Below are positions 16,263 to 24,990 of a stretch of DNA of 64,000 nt, piece after piece; the first letter of the stretch is position 1; every line of letters begins with the position of its first letter. Made by a program: the position numbers and the translations under genes. Source of the stretch: Streptomyces sp. R28. Its GTDB lineage: Bacteria; Actinomycetota; Actinomycetes; Streptomycetales; Streptomycetaceae. The notes under the pieces are model-generated. The model was not told where the DNA came from. It worked only from the letters and a program-made list of their open reading frames with translations, and did not search any database. The stretch spans positions 9,041,001 to 9,105,000 of the forward strand of contig NZ_CP163439.1 of assembly GCF_041052385.1 (NCBI RefSeq), read 5' to 3'.

Positions 16263-17096
16263 TCAGGCTTCCTTACGGCACAGAATCTCCCCGTGGAGCA
16301 CGCTGAACCAGCCGTCCTGCTGCCGCCCCCACTCCCGCCACGCCTCCGAAACGGCCCGCAGCTGCTCGGCACTCGCGTGCCCGCCCTCCGTGGCCCGCTC
16401 GGCATACGCCGAGGCCAGCGTGCGATCCGCCCACAGGCCGCTCCACCAGGCCCGCTCGTCCGGCGTGGCGTAGGTCCAGGTGCTCGAGGTGGCCGTGACG
16501 TCCGTGAGCCCCGCCCGCAGCGCCCAGGACTTCAGCCGGCGCCCGGCGTCCGGTTCGCCGCCGTTGGCGCGGGCGACCCGGCGGTACAGGTCCAGCCACT
16601 CGTCCATCCCCTGGGACGCGGGGTACCAGGTCATGGCCGCGTAGTCCGAGTCGCGGACCGCGATGAACCCGCCGGGCCTGGTGACCCGCTTCATCTCGCG
16701 CAGCGCCCCGACCGGGTCGCCGACGTGCTGGAGCACCTGGTGGGCGTGGACCACGCAGAACGTGTCGTCCGGGAAGTCCAGGGCGTGTACGTCCGCGACG
16801 GCGAACCCGACGTTCGTCAGACCCCGTCCGGCGGCCGTGGCCCGGGCCTGCTCCAGGATCTCCGGCGCCCGGTCGACACCGGTGACATGCCCGTCGGGGA
16901 CCAGGGCCGCCAGGTCGGCGGTGATCGTGCCCGGTCCGCAGCCGACGTCCAGGATCCTCATGTGCGGCTTCAGCGAGCCGAGCAGATAGGCCGCCGAGTT
17001 GGCGGCGGTGCGCCAGGTGTGCGAACGCAGCACGGACTCGTGGTGCCCGTGCGTGTAGACGGCGGTCTCCTGTGCCTTCGACTGTGCCTTCGACAT
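16263..17096 (-). CDS. SAM-dependent methyltransferase (UbiE/MenG-like, class I)
   Basis: A 277-residue class I methyltransferase. MRILDVGCGPGTITADLAAL at residues 47-66 is motif I, VTGVDRAPEILEQA holds the acidic residue binding the SAM ribose, FAVADVHALDFPDDTF is motif II, and LQHVGDPVGALREMKRVTRPGG is the region around motif III. The acceptor substrate is not predictable; the fold is shared by quinone and small-molecule methyltransferases. It is alone on the minus strand, with a 158-base spacer before the next gene in which I see no clear promoter. Confidence 0.85.
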   Translation of the reverse strand: MSKAQSKAQETAVYTHGHHESVLRSHTWRTAANSAAYLLGSLKPHMRILDVGCGPGTITADLAALVPDGHVTGVDRAPEILEQARATAAGRGLTNVGFAVADVHALDFPDDTFCVVHAHQVLQHVGDPVGALREMKRVTRPGGFIAVRDSDYAAMTWYPASQGMDEWLDLYRRVARANGGEPDAGRRLKSWALRAGLTDVTATSSTWTYATPDERAWWSGLWADRTLASAYAERATEGGHASAEQLRAVSEAWREWGRQQDGWFSVLHGEILCRKEA

Positions 17097-17254
17097 GGCT
17101 GTTCCCTAAGAATGGTCGGCGGTCCGGCCCACGGGGCTCACGGCCCCGCCGGGCGGTACGCGACACCGTACGCGCGCATGTCGAATGGTGAGACCTGCGT
17201 TTTACTATCTGGACTGATGGATGGTCAGGAACGGGCTGTTCAGGAGCCGGTCGC

Positions 17255-18748
17255 TCAGGAGCCGGTGAGCGGGCGGTAGACCGTCAGCGCCTCCGGCAGC
17301 TTCTCCAGCGTCACCTCGCCCCCCACCTCGGTGACTTCGCCGTCGTACGCGAGGAGCGCGCCCGGGGTGACCCCCGACAGGTGCAGCCGGCCCACCTGGA
17401 CCGCCGCATGGGCCGGAGAGCGGGTCAGCGGGCCCGCGAGGGCGGCCGCGAGCAGGCGCAGAGCGGGGCGGCGGCCGCCGTGCACGACCCGTACGTCGAG
17501 TACGCCGTCCGCGAGGTCGAGCCGCCGGGCGGGCGCGAGGCCCAGCCGGTGGTAGGTGCCGTTCCCGGCGAACAGCAGCCACAACGGGTGGGCGCGGCCG
17601 GCTACTTCGGTGTGCAGCGGGTGGCGGTCGCTGCGCAGGACGCGCAGGGCCGCGAGCACGCCGGCCGGCCAGGCGCCGATCCGGGGCGAGAAGCGGTCGC
17701 GCTTGCGCACCAGCTCCGGATACACGCCCAGGCTGCAGGTGTTGAGGAACAGGCCGTGCTGTCCGTCGGAGGTGAACCGGCCCACGTCCACGCGCACGGC
17801 CTCGCCTCGCTGGACGGCGCGGATCAGGTCGCGTTCGTCCTCCACGCCAAGGTCGTGGGCGAAGTGGTTCAGGGTGCCGCCGGGCAGCACGGCGAGGGGC
17901 AGACCGTGCCGCAGGGCCACCTCGGCGGCCGCGTTCACCGTGCCGTCGCCGCCGCACACGCCGAGCACCCGCGCGCGGTCCGCCGCCTTGCGCAACTCGG
18001 CGCGGACATACTCCGGTTCGCACTCGACGACCTCGGCGCGTGGCAGCGCGTCCAGCAGGGCGTGCACCCGGTCTGCCGTGCGCGCCCCCTTGTTGGCCAC
18101 CACGACGAGCCCGGCTCCGTCCGGCAGGGCCGGAACGTCCGTACGGGGCCGGGCCGGCGGGATCAGCCGGTCACGCGTCGGCACCATGCCCCGCACCGCG
18201 AACGCCGCGCCCGCGCCCAGGGCGGCGCCCGCCAGTACGTCGCTCGGGAAGTGGACGCCGGTGTACACGCGGGACAGCGCGACCGACCAGGCGATCGGCG
18301 CCACCACCAGCCCCCACGCGGGCGACTCCAGGGCGACACCGGTCGCGAACGCGGCCGCCGACGCGGCGTGCCCCGAGGGGAACGAGGTGGTGATCGGCTG
18401 CCGCTTCAGGTGCCGGACCCGCGGTACGGGGTCCAGGAGGGGGCGGGGGCGGCGTACCGACCGTTTGCCGAGGGTGTTGATGGTCAGCGAGGCCACACTC
18501 AACGAGGCGAGACCCCGGGCCGCGGCCCGGCGGCCCCGTGGGGTACTGCCGGCGGCGATGGCGGCGGCCGTCGCGAACCACAGCACCCCGTGGTTCGCGC
18601 TCCGGCTCAGCCGCGGCAGGACCCGCTCGGCATACGGCCAGTGCCGCTCGGCGGCGAACTCGAACAGCCGGGAGTCGAGGGCGAGGAGCCGGTCGCGCAG
18701 GGCGTGCCGGCCGGGCATCGGGACGGTGAGGTCGACGTCTGGGCTCAT
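17255..18748 (-). CDS. bifunctional PAP2 phosphatase / diacylglycerol kinase-like protein
   Basis: A 497-residue fusion. Residues about 1-195 are a PAP2 (type 2 phosphatidic-acid phosphatase) membrane domain with KRSVRRPRP, SFPSGHAASAAAF and SRVYTGVHFPSDVLAG, the three phosphatase motifs, plus several hydrophobic segments. Residues about 205-497 are a lipid/diacylglycerol kinase catalytic domain with GGDGTVNAAAEVAL and LPGGTLNHFAHDLG. Together the two activities could interconvert phospholipids and diacylglycerol at the membrane. Such fusions are common in actinobacteria. The ATG at 18748 starts just before the first hydrophobic region. The divergent neighbour begins 72 bases away. Confidence 0.88.
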   Translation of the reverse strand: MSPDVDLTVPMPGRHALRDRLLALDSRLFEFAAERHWPYAERVLPRLSRSANHGVLWFATAAAIAAGSTPRGRRAAARGLASLSVASLTINTLGKRSVRRPRPLLDPVPRVRHLKRQPITTSFPSGHAASAAAFATGVALESPAWGLVVAPIAWSVALSRVYTGVHFPSDVLAGAALGAGAAFAVRGMVPTRDRLIPPARPRTDVPALPDGAGLVVVANKGARTADRVHALLDALPRAEVVECEPEYVRAELRKAADRARVLGVCGGDGTVNAAAEVALRHGLPLAVLPGGTLNHFAHDLGVEDERDLIRAVQRGEAVRVDVGRFTSDGQHGLFLNTCSLGVYPELVRKRDRFSPRIGAWPAGVLAALRVLRSDRHPLHTEVAGRAHPLWLLFAGNGTYHRLGLAPARRLDLADGVLDVRVVHGGRRPALRLLAAALAGPLTRSPAHAAVQVGRLHLSGVTPGALLAYDGEVTEVGGEVTLEKLPEALTVYRPLTGS

Positions 18749-18820
18749 ACGGGGCTGGGTACCCTGAAGTGGCCGTTTCCTGTCCGGCCGACGGTGACCG
18801 ACACACGGAGGAACCCGTAC

Positions 18821-19474
18821 ATGCGCCTGCTCCTCGTCCGCCACGGTCAGACGCCCTCCAACGTGGAGTACCTGCTGGACACGGCCGTCCCCGGGGCCGG
18901 CCTGACCGCACTCGGCGAACAGCAGGCCGCCGCCCTCCCAGCGGCACTGGCCGACGAGGACATCGAGGCGATCTACGCCTCCACCCTGATCCGCACCCAG
19001 CTCACCGCCGCCCCGCTGGCTGCCGCGCACGGCCTCGACGTGCTCGTTCGCGACGGGATCCGTGAGGTGTTCGCGGGGGAGCTGGAGATGCTGCGCGGTG
19101 ACACGGAGGCCGGGCACGCCTACATGAAGACCGTGTTCGCCTGGGCGGCCGGCGACACGGAGCTGCGTATGCCGGGTGGTGAGAGCGGGGTGGAGGCGCT
19201 GGCGCGCTACGACTCCGTGGTGGCGGAGGCCGCCGACAGCGGGGCCGGGACCGTCGCGATGGTCAGCCACGGCGCCGCGATCCGCATGTGGACGGCGGCG
19301 CGGGCGGGCAACGTCGACGTCGCCTTCGCCGCCGCGCGGCCGCTCGACAACACCGGCGTGGTGATCCTGGAGGGGTCGCCGTCCGACGGGTGGAAGGCGC
19401 TGACCTGGGCGGGGGCTGTGGTGGCTCCGGCGGGGGAGGGCGGGCCGACGGGGTGGCCGGTGGACGCCGAGTAG
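18821..19474 (+). CDS. histidine phosphatase family protein (phosphoglycerate mutase-like)
   Basis: A 217-residue phosphatase. LLLVRHGQTPSN at residues 3-14 has the RHG motif whose histidine is phosphorylated. YASTLIRTQLTAAPL holds the second arginine, and MVSHGAAIRMW the second histidine. All catalytic residues are present, unlike the degenerate relative at 33027. The substrate is unknown. It is divergent from the PAP2 gene and followed by the ABC-F gene after 61 bases. Confidence 0.87.
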   Translation: MRLLLVRHGQTPSNVEYLLDTAVPGAGLTALGEQQAAALPAALADEDIEAIYASTLIRTQLTAAPLAAAHGLDVLVRDGIREVFAGELEMLRGDTEAGHAYMKTVFAWAAGDTELRMPGGESGVEALARYDSVVAEAADSGAGTVAMVSHGAAIRMWTAARAGNVDVAFAAARPLDNTGVVILEGSPSDGWKALTWAGAVVAPAGEGGPTGWPVDAE

Positions 19475-19535
19475 GACCGTGAGCTCGGGATAAGTATTTG
19501 CCCGGTGCCGTGGGTGAGCCTCAGAATGCGGCCCT

Positions 19536-21155
19536 ATGGGACATCTGGAAGCAGCGCACCTCGAGTACTACCTCCCTGACGGGAGGGCGTTGCTCGGCGA
19601 CGTGTCGTTCCGGGTGGGCGAAGGCGCCGTCGTCGCGCTCGTCGGACCCAACGGTGCCGGCAAGACGACCCTGCTGCGGCTGATCTCCGGTGAGCTGAAA
19701 CCGCACGGCGGCACCGTCACCGTCAGTGGCGGCCTCGGAGTGATGCGGCAGTTCGTGGGATCCGTACGGGACGAGACGACCGTTCGCGACCTGCTCGTGT
19801 CGGTCGCCCCGCCCCGCATCCGCGAGGCCGCGAAGGCCGTCGACGCCGCAGAGCACGCCATGATGACCGTCGACGACGAGGCCGCCCAGCTGAAGTACGC
19901 GCAGGCGCTCTCCGACTGGGCCGAGGCGCGCGGGTACGAGGCCGAGACGCTGTGGGACATGTGCACCACGGCCGCGCTCGGCGTGCCGTACGAGAAAGCG
20001 CAGTGGCGGCAGGTGCGAACCCTGTCGGGCGGCGAGCAGAAGCGGCTGGTGCTGGAGGCGCTGCTGCGCGGCACCGACGAGGTGCTGCTGCTCGACGAGC
20101 CCGACAACTACCTCGACGTACCCGGCAAGCGCTGGCTGGAGGAGCGGCTGAAGGAGACCCGCAAGACGGTCCTCTTCGTCTCGCACGACCGTGAACTCCT
20201 CGCCCGCGCCGCCGAGAAGATCGTCTCCGTGGAACCCTCGCCTGCCGGGGCCGACGCCTGGGTGCACGGCGGCGGCTTCGCGACGTACCACGAGGCGCGG
20301 CGCCTGCGCTTCGCCCGCTTCGAGGAGTTGCGCAAACGCTGGGACGAGAAGCACGCGCAGCTGAAGAAGCTGGTGCTGACGCTCCGTCAAGCCGCCGAGA
20401 ACAGCCCCGACATGGCCTCCCGCTACCGGGCCGCCCAGACCCGGCTGCGCAAGTTCGAGGAGGCGGGACCGCCGCCGGAACCGCCGCGCGAGCAGGACAT
20501 CAGGATGCGGCTGAAGGGCGGCCGTACCGGGGTGAGGGCCGTCACCTGCAAGGGAGTTGAGCTCACGGGGCTGATGAAGCCGTTCTCCCTGGAGGTCTTC
20601 TACGGCGAACGCGTCGCCGTCCTCGGCTCCAACGGCTCCGGCAAGTCGCATTTCCTGCGTCTGCTGGCCGGCGAGGACGTCGCGCACACGGGGGAGTGGA
20701 AGCTGGGTGCGCGCGTCGTGCCCGGCCACTTCGCGCAGACGCACGCGCACCCCGAGCTGATGGGCCGGACCCTCCTCGACATCCTGTGGAAGGAGCACGC
20801 CCAGGACCGGGGCGCGGCGATGTCCCGGCTGCGCCGCTACGAGCTCACCCATCAGGCCGAGCAGGCCTTCGACCGCCTCTCCGGCGGCCAGCAGGCCCGT
20901 TTCCAGATCCTCCTGCTGGAGCTGGAGGGGGTCACGGCCCTGCTCCTCGACGAGCCGACCGACAACCTCGACCTGGAGTCCGCGGAGGCGCTCCAGGAGG
21001 GCCTGGAGGCCTTCGAGGGCACGGTGCTGGCGGTCACACACGACCGCTGGTTCGCCCGCTCCTTCGACCGGTATCTGGTCTTCGGCAGCGACGGGCGGGT
21101 GCGCGAGACGCCGGAGCCGGTGTGGGACGAGCGGAGGGTGGAGCGGGCGCGGTAG
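19536..21155 (+). CDS. ABC-F family ATPase (ribosome-associated type)
   Basis: A 539-residue protein with two ABC ATPase domains and no membrane segments. The first has GPNGAGKTT (Walker A, about residues 38-46), LSGGEQKRL and VLLLDEPDNYLD. The second has GSNGSGKSHF, LSGGQQARFQ and ALLLDEPTDNLDLES. The ~70-residue linker between them is basic and helical. ABC-F proteins act on the ribosome in translation control or antibiotic resistance. The second Walker A ends GKSHF instead of GKSTL, which leaves the lysine and serine intact. The target is unknown. Confidence 0.87.
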   Translation: MGHLEAAHLEYYLPDGRALLGDVSFRVGEGAVVALVGPNGAGKTTLLRLISGELKPHGGTVTVSGGLGVMRQFVGSVRDETTVRDLLVSVAPPRIREAAKAVDAAEHAMMTVDDEAAQLKYAQALSDWAEARGYEAETLWDMCTTAALGVPYEKAQWRQVRTLSGGEQKRLVLEALLRGTDEVLLLDEPDNYLDVPGKRWLEERLKETRKTVLFVSHDRELLARAAEKIVSVEPSPAGADAWVHGGGFATYHEARRLRFARFEELRKRWDEKHAQLKKLVLTLRQAAENSPDMASRYRAAQTRLRKFEEAGPPPEPPREQDIRMRLKGGRTGVRAVTCKGVELTGLMKPFSLEVFYGERVAVLGSNGSGKSHFLRLLAGEDVAHTGEWKLGARVVPGHFAQTHAHPELMGRTLLDILWKEHAQDRGAAMSRLRRYELTHQAEQAFDRLSGGQQARFQILLLELEGVTALLLDEPTDNLDLESAEALQEGLEAFEGTVLAVTHDRWFARSFDRYLVFGSDGRVRETPEPVWDERRVERAR

Positions 21156-21169
21156 GTTCCTCGCCCCCG

Positions 21170-21470
21170 CCGCCCCTACCCGTCCCATCCCCAGGGGCGC
21201 TGCCCCTTCGACCCCGCCAGGGGGCTCTGCCCCCTGGACCCCCGCTCCTCAAACGCCGGAGGGGCTGAATCAGCCCGTCCGGCGCTTGAGGGTGAGACCA
21301 CACCGTCCCGAGCCCCCACCCACCCCGCTGAGGGCTTCGCCTCTGAAGCGCCGGCCCGCAATCCCAGCCCGTCCGGCGCTTGAGGACGAGGCCCGTCCAG
21401 GGCCGAAGCGGGGGTCTGGGGGCGCAGCCCCCAGGGGCGGGACGGGTAGGGGCGGCGGGGGCGAAAAACC
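21170..21470. repeat. gene-free stretch with inverted copies of a dispersed streptomycete repeat
   Basis: No gene is visible between 21156 and 21495. The left part carries AGGGGGCTCTGCCCCCTGG, then CTCCTCAAACGCCGGAGGGG. The right part carries the same elements inverted (CCGTCCGGCGCTTGAGGACG, then GGGGGCGCAGCCCCCAGG). The two halves could form a long hairpin. A further copy lies at 49726-49770. Such repeats are common between streptomycete genes. They may act as terminators for the converging ABC-F and baeRF genes. Confidence 0.65.
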
Positions 21471-21495
21471 CTCGCGGACCCGCCCCGGCGCCCGC

Positions 21496-22602
21496 TCACG
21501 CCCAGCGCAACAGTGCCCCCAGCCCGCCCGCCGGCTCCGTGGCCGGGTCCGCCGGCGTCACCGACAGCGCGGGCGCGCCCGTCGCGACCGCGCAACGGAT
21601 CAGCGCGTCATCCGCACGGGCCGCCCAGGAGCGCTGCTCGCCGAGGATCTTCAGGTCCGTACGGCGTACCGCCACCTGGTCCGCATCCTCGCCGATCCAC
21701 ACCTCGCGGTGGGCGTCGGGACCGTCCGGGCGGATCAGGAGTTCGTCGATACGGTGCTCCCGCGCGGCCTCGATCAGCGCGGGCACGCCCTCCGCCGCGG
21801 CGGCCCGCCCCTCGGGATCCGGCGCGCGGGCCGCCAGGAACCGTTCCAGCTCGCGCTCTGCCCGCTGTCGTACATGGTCCTCGCGCGCCTGTTCGACGTC
21901 CGCGTCGAGCAGCCTGCTGCCGGTGCCGTGCGGGGCCTCGACCACGAGGTCGTGCAGCCGCTGCGGCAGCCGGTCGTGCACGGTCCGCCGCTCCCGGTCG
22001 TCACCCACCAGGATCAGCAGGTCGGCGCGGGTCTCCTCCTGGCAGACGGTGAGCGCGTCGGCGATCTCGGCCGCGTTGTGCTCCCAGGTGTTCTCCACCT
22101 TGAGCTGGAAGTGCCGCTCGGACCAGTCGACCGTGCTCGTACGGTGGATCGGATGCTGCCGTCCGGTGACCGAGCCGACGTCCCGCCGGCCCAGCGCGGT
22201 GCGCAGCTCGAAGGCGGCGCCCCTGCGGTCGACGTAGGCCACCACGCAGACCGGGTCCTCACCCGCCAGCTCCAGCAGCGGCGCGGTGTGCGGCAGCGGC
22301 GCCCGGTGGGCGGTGTCGCGCAGCGGGGCGCGGGCCAGGGGCGGATCCAGGACCACCTCACCCGCGCGGGCGAAGACCGCACGTCCATGGGGCTCGGAGG
22401 AGTGCTCCAACTCCTCCAGAGCGTTCCGTACGGCCCGGCAGGTCGCATCGTCGGCGCCCTGCTCGGCCAGGTCCCGGGACAGGGCCTGGGCGGTCAGGTG
22501 GCGCTCATGCGGTGTGTCCTCCGTGTGCCGTGAGGTGTCCACGTACACGGAGGCCCAGGGCCCGGAGTGTTCGTACAGTGGATGCAGAAAGGCGAGATCC
22601 AT
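21496..22602 (-). CDS. baeRF-domain (Vms1/Ankzf1-like, eRF1-related) protein
   Basis: A 368-residue protein starting MDLAFLHPLYEHSGPWASVYVDTSR. This matches bacterial proteins with a release-factor-like (baeRF2-type) domain, including EHNAAEIADALTVCQEETRADLLILVGDDRERRTVHDRL and the C-terminal RSWAARADDALIRCAVATGA block. Related proteins may release peptides from tRNA on stalled ribosomes; that function is family-based inference. The ATG at 22602 is chosen because longer readings overlap the divergent promoter and gene. It shares a palindromic -10 box with the gene at 22661. Confidence 0.75.
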   Translation of the reverse strand: MDLAFLHPLYEHSGPWASVYVDTSRHTEDTPHERHLTAQALSRDLAEQGADDATCRAVRNALEELEHSSEPHGRAVFARAGEVVLDPPLARAPLRDTAHRAPLPHTAPLLELAGEDPVCVVAYVDRRGAAFELRTALGRRDVGSVTGRQHPIHRTSTVDWSERHFQLKVENTWEHNAAEIADALTVCQEETRADLLILVGDDRERRTVHDRLPQRLHDLVVEAPHGTGSRLLDADVEQAREDHVRQRAERELERFLAARAPDPEGRAAAAEGVPALIEAAREHRIDELLIRPDGPDAHREVWIGEDADQVAVRRTDLKILGEQRSWAARADDALIRCAVATGAPALSVTPADPATEPAGGLGALLRWA

Positions 22603-22626
22603 GGTCTCTCCCGTACGCCGCTCGGG

Positions 22627-22651
22627 GGCTGTGTGCTCAACGGGCGGGTAC
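22627..22651 (+). promoter_or_regulatory. candidate SigB/SigF-type promoter for the DUF6158-like gene
   Basis: GGCT (22627-22630), 15 bases, GGGTAC (22646-22651) fits GNNT-N15-GGGTAC. The ATG at 22661 lies nine bases after the -10 box, so the transcript would be leaderless or nearly so. The -10 box is half of the palindrome GGGTACCC shared with the opposite promoter. Confidence 0.45.
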
Positions 22652-22672
22652 CCGGACCGCATGAATGAACAC
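22648..22672 (-). promoter_or_regulatory. candidate SigB/SigF-type promoter for the baeRF gene, overlapping and divergent
   Basis: On the minus strand GTGT (complement of 22669-22672), 15 bases, then GGGTAC (complement of 22648-22653). It lies 45 bases before the ATG at 22602. It overlaps the plus-strand promoter completely at the GGGTACCC palindrome, so both cannot be occupied at once. Confidence 0.45.
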
Positions 22673-22945
22673 GACGAGCGGGGCACCACCATGACCGGAG
22701 TCGACCCCGGCCGGCTGGACGACCAACAGCTCATGAAAGAGCTGGAGACCATCCACCGGACGCGCCACGACACGCTGCTGTACGGCTCGAACGACGCGCT
22801 GCGGGCCCACAACGAACGCACTGCGCAGCTGGAGGGCGAGTACCTGCGCCGCAACCCACGCCGCACGGTGGCCGCGGGCCGGACCCGCGAGGGCGCCCGC
22901 GCCCGCGGCGCGGGCGGCCCGGAGCCGACGGTCCCGCCGGTGTGA
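22661..22945 (+). CDS. small conserved streptomycete protein (DUF6158-like)
   Basis: A 94-residue soluble protein. The conserved core is GRLDDQQLMKELETIHRTR followed by HDTLLYGSNDALRAHNERT and LEGEYLRRNPRR. This is a helical, charged protein I remember as DUF6158, often annotated from the internal ATG at 22691 (MTGVDPG). The ATG at 22661 is given here because it sits just after a stress-type promoter in a leaderless arrangement like that at 1748. The C-terminus is Arg/Gly/Pro-rich. The function is unknown. Confidence 0.7.
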   Translation: MNEHDERGTTMTGVDPGRLDDQQLMKELETIHRTRHDTLLYGSNDALRAHNERTAQLEGEYLRRNPRRTVAAGRTREGARARGAGGPEPTVPPV

Positions 22946-22984
22946 GCCGCGAAAGGGACGAGGCCGGGCCGCAGCCCAGCCTCG

Positions 22985-24254
22985 TCGATGGGCCGCCAGG
23001 GCGGAGGTGAAGGCGCGCAGGAAGTCCTCGCTCGCCGGGCCCGGGGACGTGTCCGTCACCACGCCCTGGTCGGTCACCGTGCGGTCGAACTCGGCGGACA
23101 GGCGCAGACCCTCCGGCTTCAGGGAGCTTCAGGGAGGAGAGGCCCCCCACGCCCGAGCCGAGCGCCCCGACCGGCTTGCCGTGCCGGTAGGCGTCCCGTA
23201 CGAAACGCATCGCGTCCTGGTCGGCGGCCGTGGCCGGGGTGCTCACGGGACCGCCGGGCAGCAGGACGGCGTCGTACAGCACGGAGGCGACGGTCGGCAG
23301 CGCCCGGTCGACGGCGTACCGTTCCCCGTCGGCACCGGTGATCGCGCCGTCCGTCGGCGCCAACGCCTCGACGCTCGCGCCCTCGGCCGCGAGCGCCTCC
23401 CGCACCGATGTGACCTGTGCGGTGTCGACGCCGTCGGCGACGAGGACCGCGACCTGCCGGGTACGGGATCGAGCCGTCGCCGCGCAGCGACTCCAGGCTC
23501 AGTGCCGGGGAGGACAGCTTGTCCGCAGCCTGCTCCCCGACGGCTCCGGCACCCGATGCCGCGTGCCACCTCGCCAACTCGCCGTTCACCTTGGCGAGAT
23601 GCTCGACCGTACGAGCCCGCACGTGGTGATCCTGGAAACTCGCGCTGCGGCGGCGGATCTTGGCGCCGTCGACGCGCTCGGCGAGTTGCGTGTACGGGGG
23701 CCACCGGGCGGTTCACCGGCAGTTGCGCGAGAAGTTGCGGGCCTGGAGCAGCGGGTCGTTGGTGAAGTCGGTGCCCGGCACGACGTTCGCCGTGTGGAAC
23801 GCGACCTGCTCGGTCTGCGCGAAGAAGTTCTCCGGGCTGCGGTTCAGCACCATCCGGCCGATCGGCCGCACCGGAACCTGCTCCTCCGGGATGAGCTTCG
23901 TGGCGTCGAGCAGATCGAAGTCGAACGCGAACTCGTCCTCCTCCGGCAAGAGTTGGGCAACCAGCTCCCACTCCGGGTACTCGCCCGCCTCGATCGCGTC
24001 CCACAGATCCCGTCGGTTGAAGTCCGGGTCACGGCCCTGGCACTCCTGCGCCTCGTCCCACACCAGCGAGTGCACACCGAGCCTCGGCTTCCAGTGGAAC
24101 TTAAAGGCGTGGGGCGACCCCCACCGGGATCCGCTCGTGGTCGAGGTGGGTGAACTTCTCCCGGAAGTGGAAGTCCTCCATCAGCGTCGGCCCGCGTTCG
24201 CCGGCGGCGAGCGAGTCGTCGGTGTGGTCGACCTCCACCCCCCCCGGTCTCCCA
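22985..24254 (-). pseudogene. large-subunit catalase (KatE/HPII type), heavily decayed
   Basis: Fragments of one catalase lie in order on the minus strand in changing frames. The N-terminal piece HTDDSLAAGERGPTLMEDF and FREKFTHLDHERIP is followed by a stop. About 200 residues, including the distal-haem region, are missing before FHWKPRLG and HSLVWDEAQ. The middle runs to NDPLLQARNFS, then QLPVNRPVAPV, then QLAERVDGAKIRRRSASFQDH, then VRARTVEHLAKVNGELARWH, each join losing residues or frame. The C-terminal DJ-1-like domain (VAVLVADGVDTAQVTSVREAL, then YDAVLLPGG) is reached after a one-base insertion near 23459. A 10-base duplication breaks it again. The haem-ligand tyrosine region is absent. 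It directly abuts the PfpI-like gene. Confidence 0.85.
23117..23136. repeat. 10-bp tandem duplication inside the catalase remnant
   Basis: CTTCAGGGAG occurs twice in a row (23117-23126 and 23127-23136). Removing one copy restores the catalase reading frame on the minus strand (LSSLKPEGLRLSAEFDRTV). The duplication is therefore a frameshift mutation of the slippage type. Confidence 0.8.
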
Positions 24255-24806
24255 TCAGGCCGCCTCCCCGGACTCCTTGGCGAACACGTCGAGGAACGTC
24301 TCGCAGAAGGCCTTCAGATCGTCCGGCTTACGGCTGGTGACCAGCTTGTTGGGGCCGTGGTCGCAGATCCGCACCTGCTCGTCGACCCAGGTGCCGCCCG
24401 CGTTGCGGATGTCGGTCTGCAGGCTCGGCCAGGAGGTCAGCACCCGGCCGCGTACGACGTCCGCCTCCACCAGCGTCCACGAGGCGTGGCAGATCGCGGC
24501 GACCGGCCGGCCCTGCTCGAAGAAGTCCCGCACGAACGCGACCGCCTTGCGGTTCATCCGCAGATAGTCCGGGTTGGCGACCCCGCCCGGCAGAACGAGC
24601 CCGCCGAAGGAGTCGGCCGACGTCTCGCCGACGACTTCCTGCACGGGGAACTTCTCCGCCTTGTCGAGGTGATGGAACGCCTGGATCGTGCCCGGCTTCG
24701 TCGACACGAGCACCGGCTCGTGCCCCGCGTCCACCGCCGCCTGCCACGGATCGGTGAGCTCGACCTGCTCGACGCCCTCGGGTGCGGTCAGAAAAGCGAT
24801 ACGCAT
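24255..24806 (-). CDS. DJ-1/PfpI-family protein (class I glutamine amidotransferase fold)
   Basis: A 183-residue protein of the PfpI group. MRIAFLTAPEGVEQVELTDPW opens the domain, GGLVLPGGVANPDYLR is the second block, and VAAICHASWTLVEADVVRGR carries the nucleophile elbow Cys-His at about residues 109-110. The end CDHGPNKLVTSRKPDDLKAF is typical. Members act as deglycase, chaperone or intracellular protease; which applies cannot be told. It lies directly upstream of the catalase remnant on the same strand, suggesting a former two-gene oxidative-stress unit. Confidence 0.87.
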   Translation of the reverse strand: MRIAFLTAPEGVEQVELTDPWQAAVDAGHEPVLVSTKPGTIQAFHHLDKAEKFPVQEVVGETSADSFGGLVLPGGVANPDYLRMNRKAVAFVRDFFEQGRPVAAICHASWTLVEADVVRGRVLTSWPSLQTDIRNAGGTWVDEQVRICDHGPNKLVTSRKPDDLKAFCETFLDVFAKESGEAA

Positions 24807-24990
24807 GATGTCTCAACGTCCTTCCGTGCCTGTGAAATGGGCCTTGTGGCTGGTCGGGCGCTTGTGCTCCGCCGGGCGGCCGCAGGCACGCACAGCCGCC
24901 GCGGCTCCTCGCCGTACGGCAGCAGGACACGGGTGCCGTGCCACGGCGCGGCCGGGACCTCAGCGGTCCGGCCCCGGCTGCCGCGCCGCA

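Noticed and set aside
24807..24990. Possible minus-strand gene between the CBS and PfpI-like genes
   Set aside because: The reading frame there has no start or ribosome site and no recognisable family; treated as spacer.
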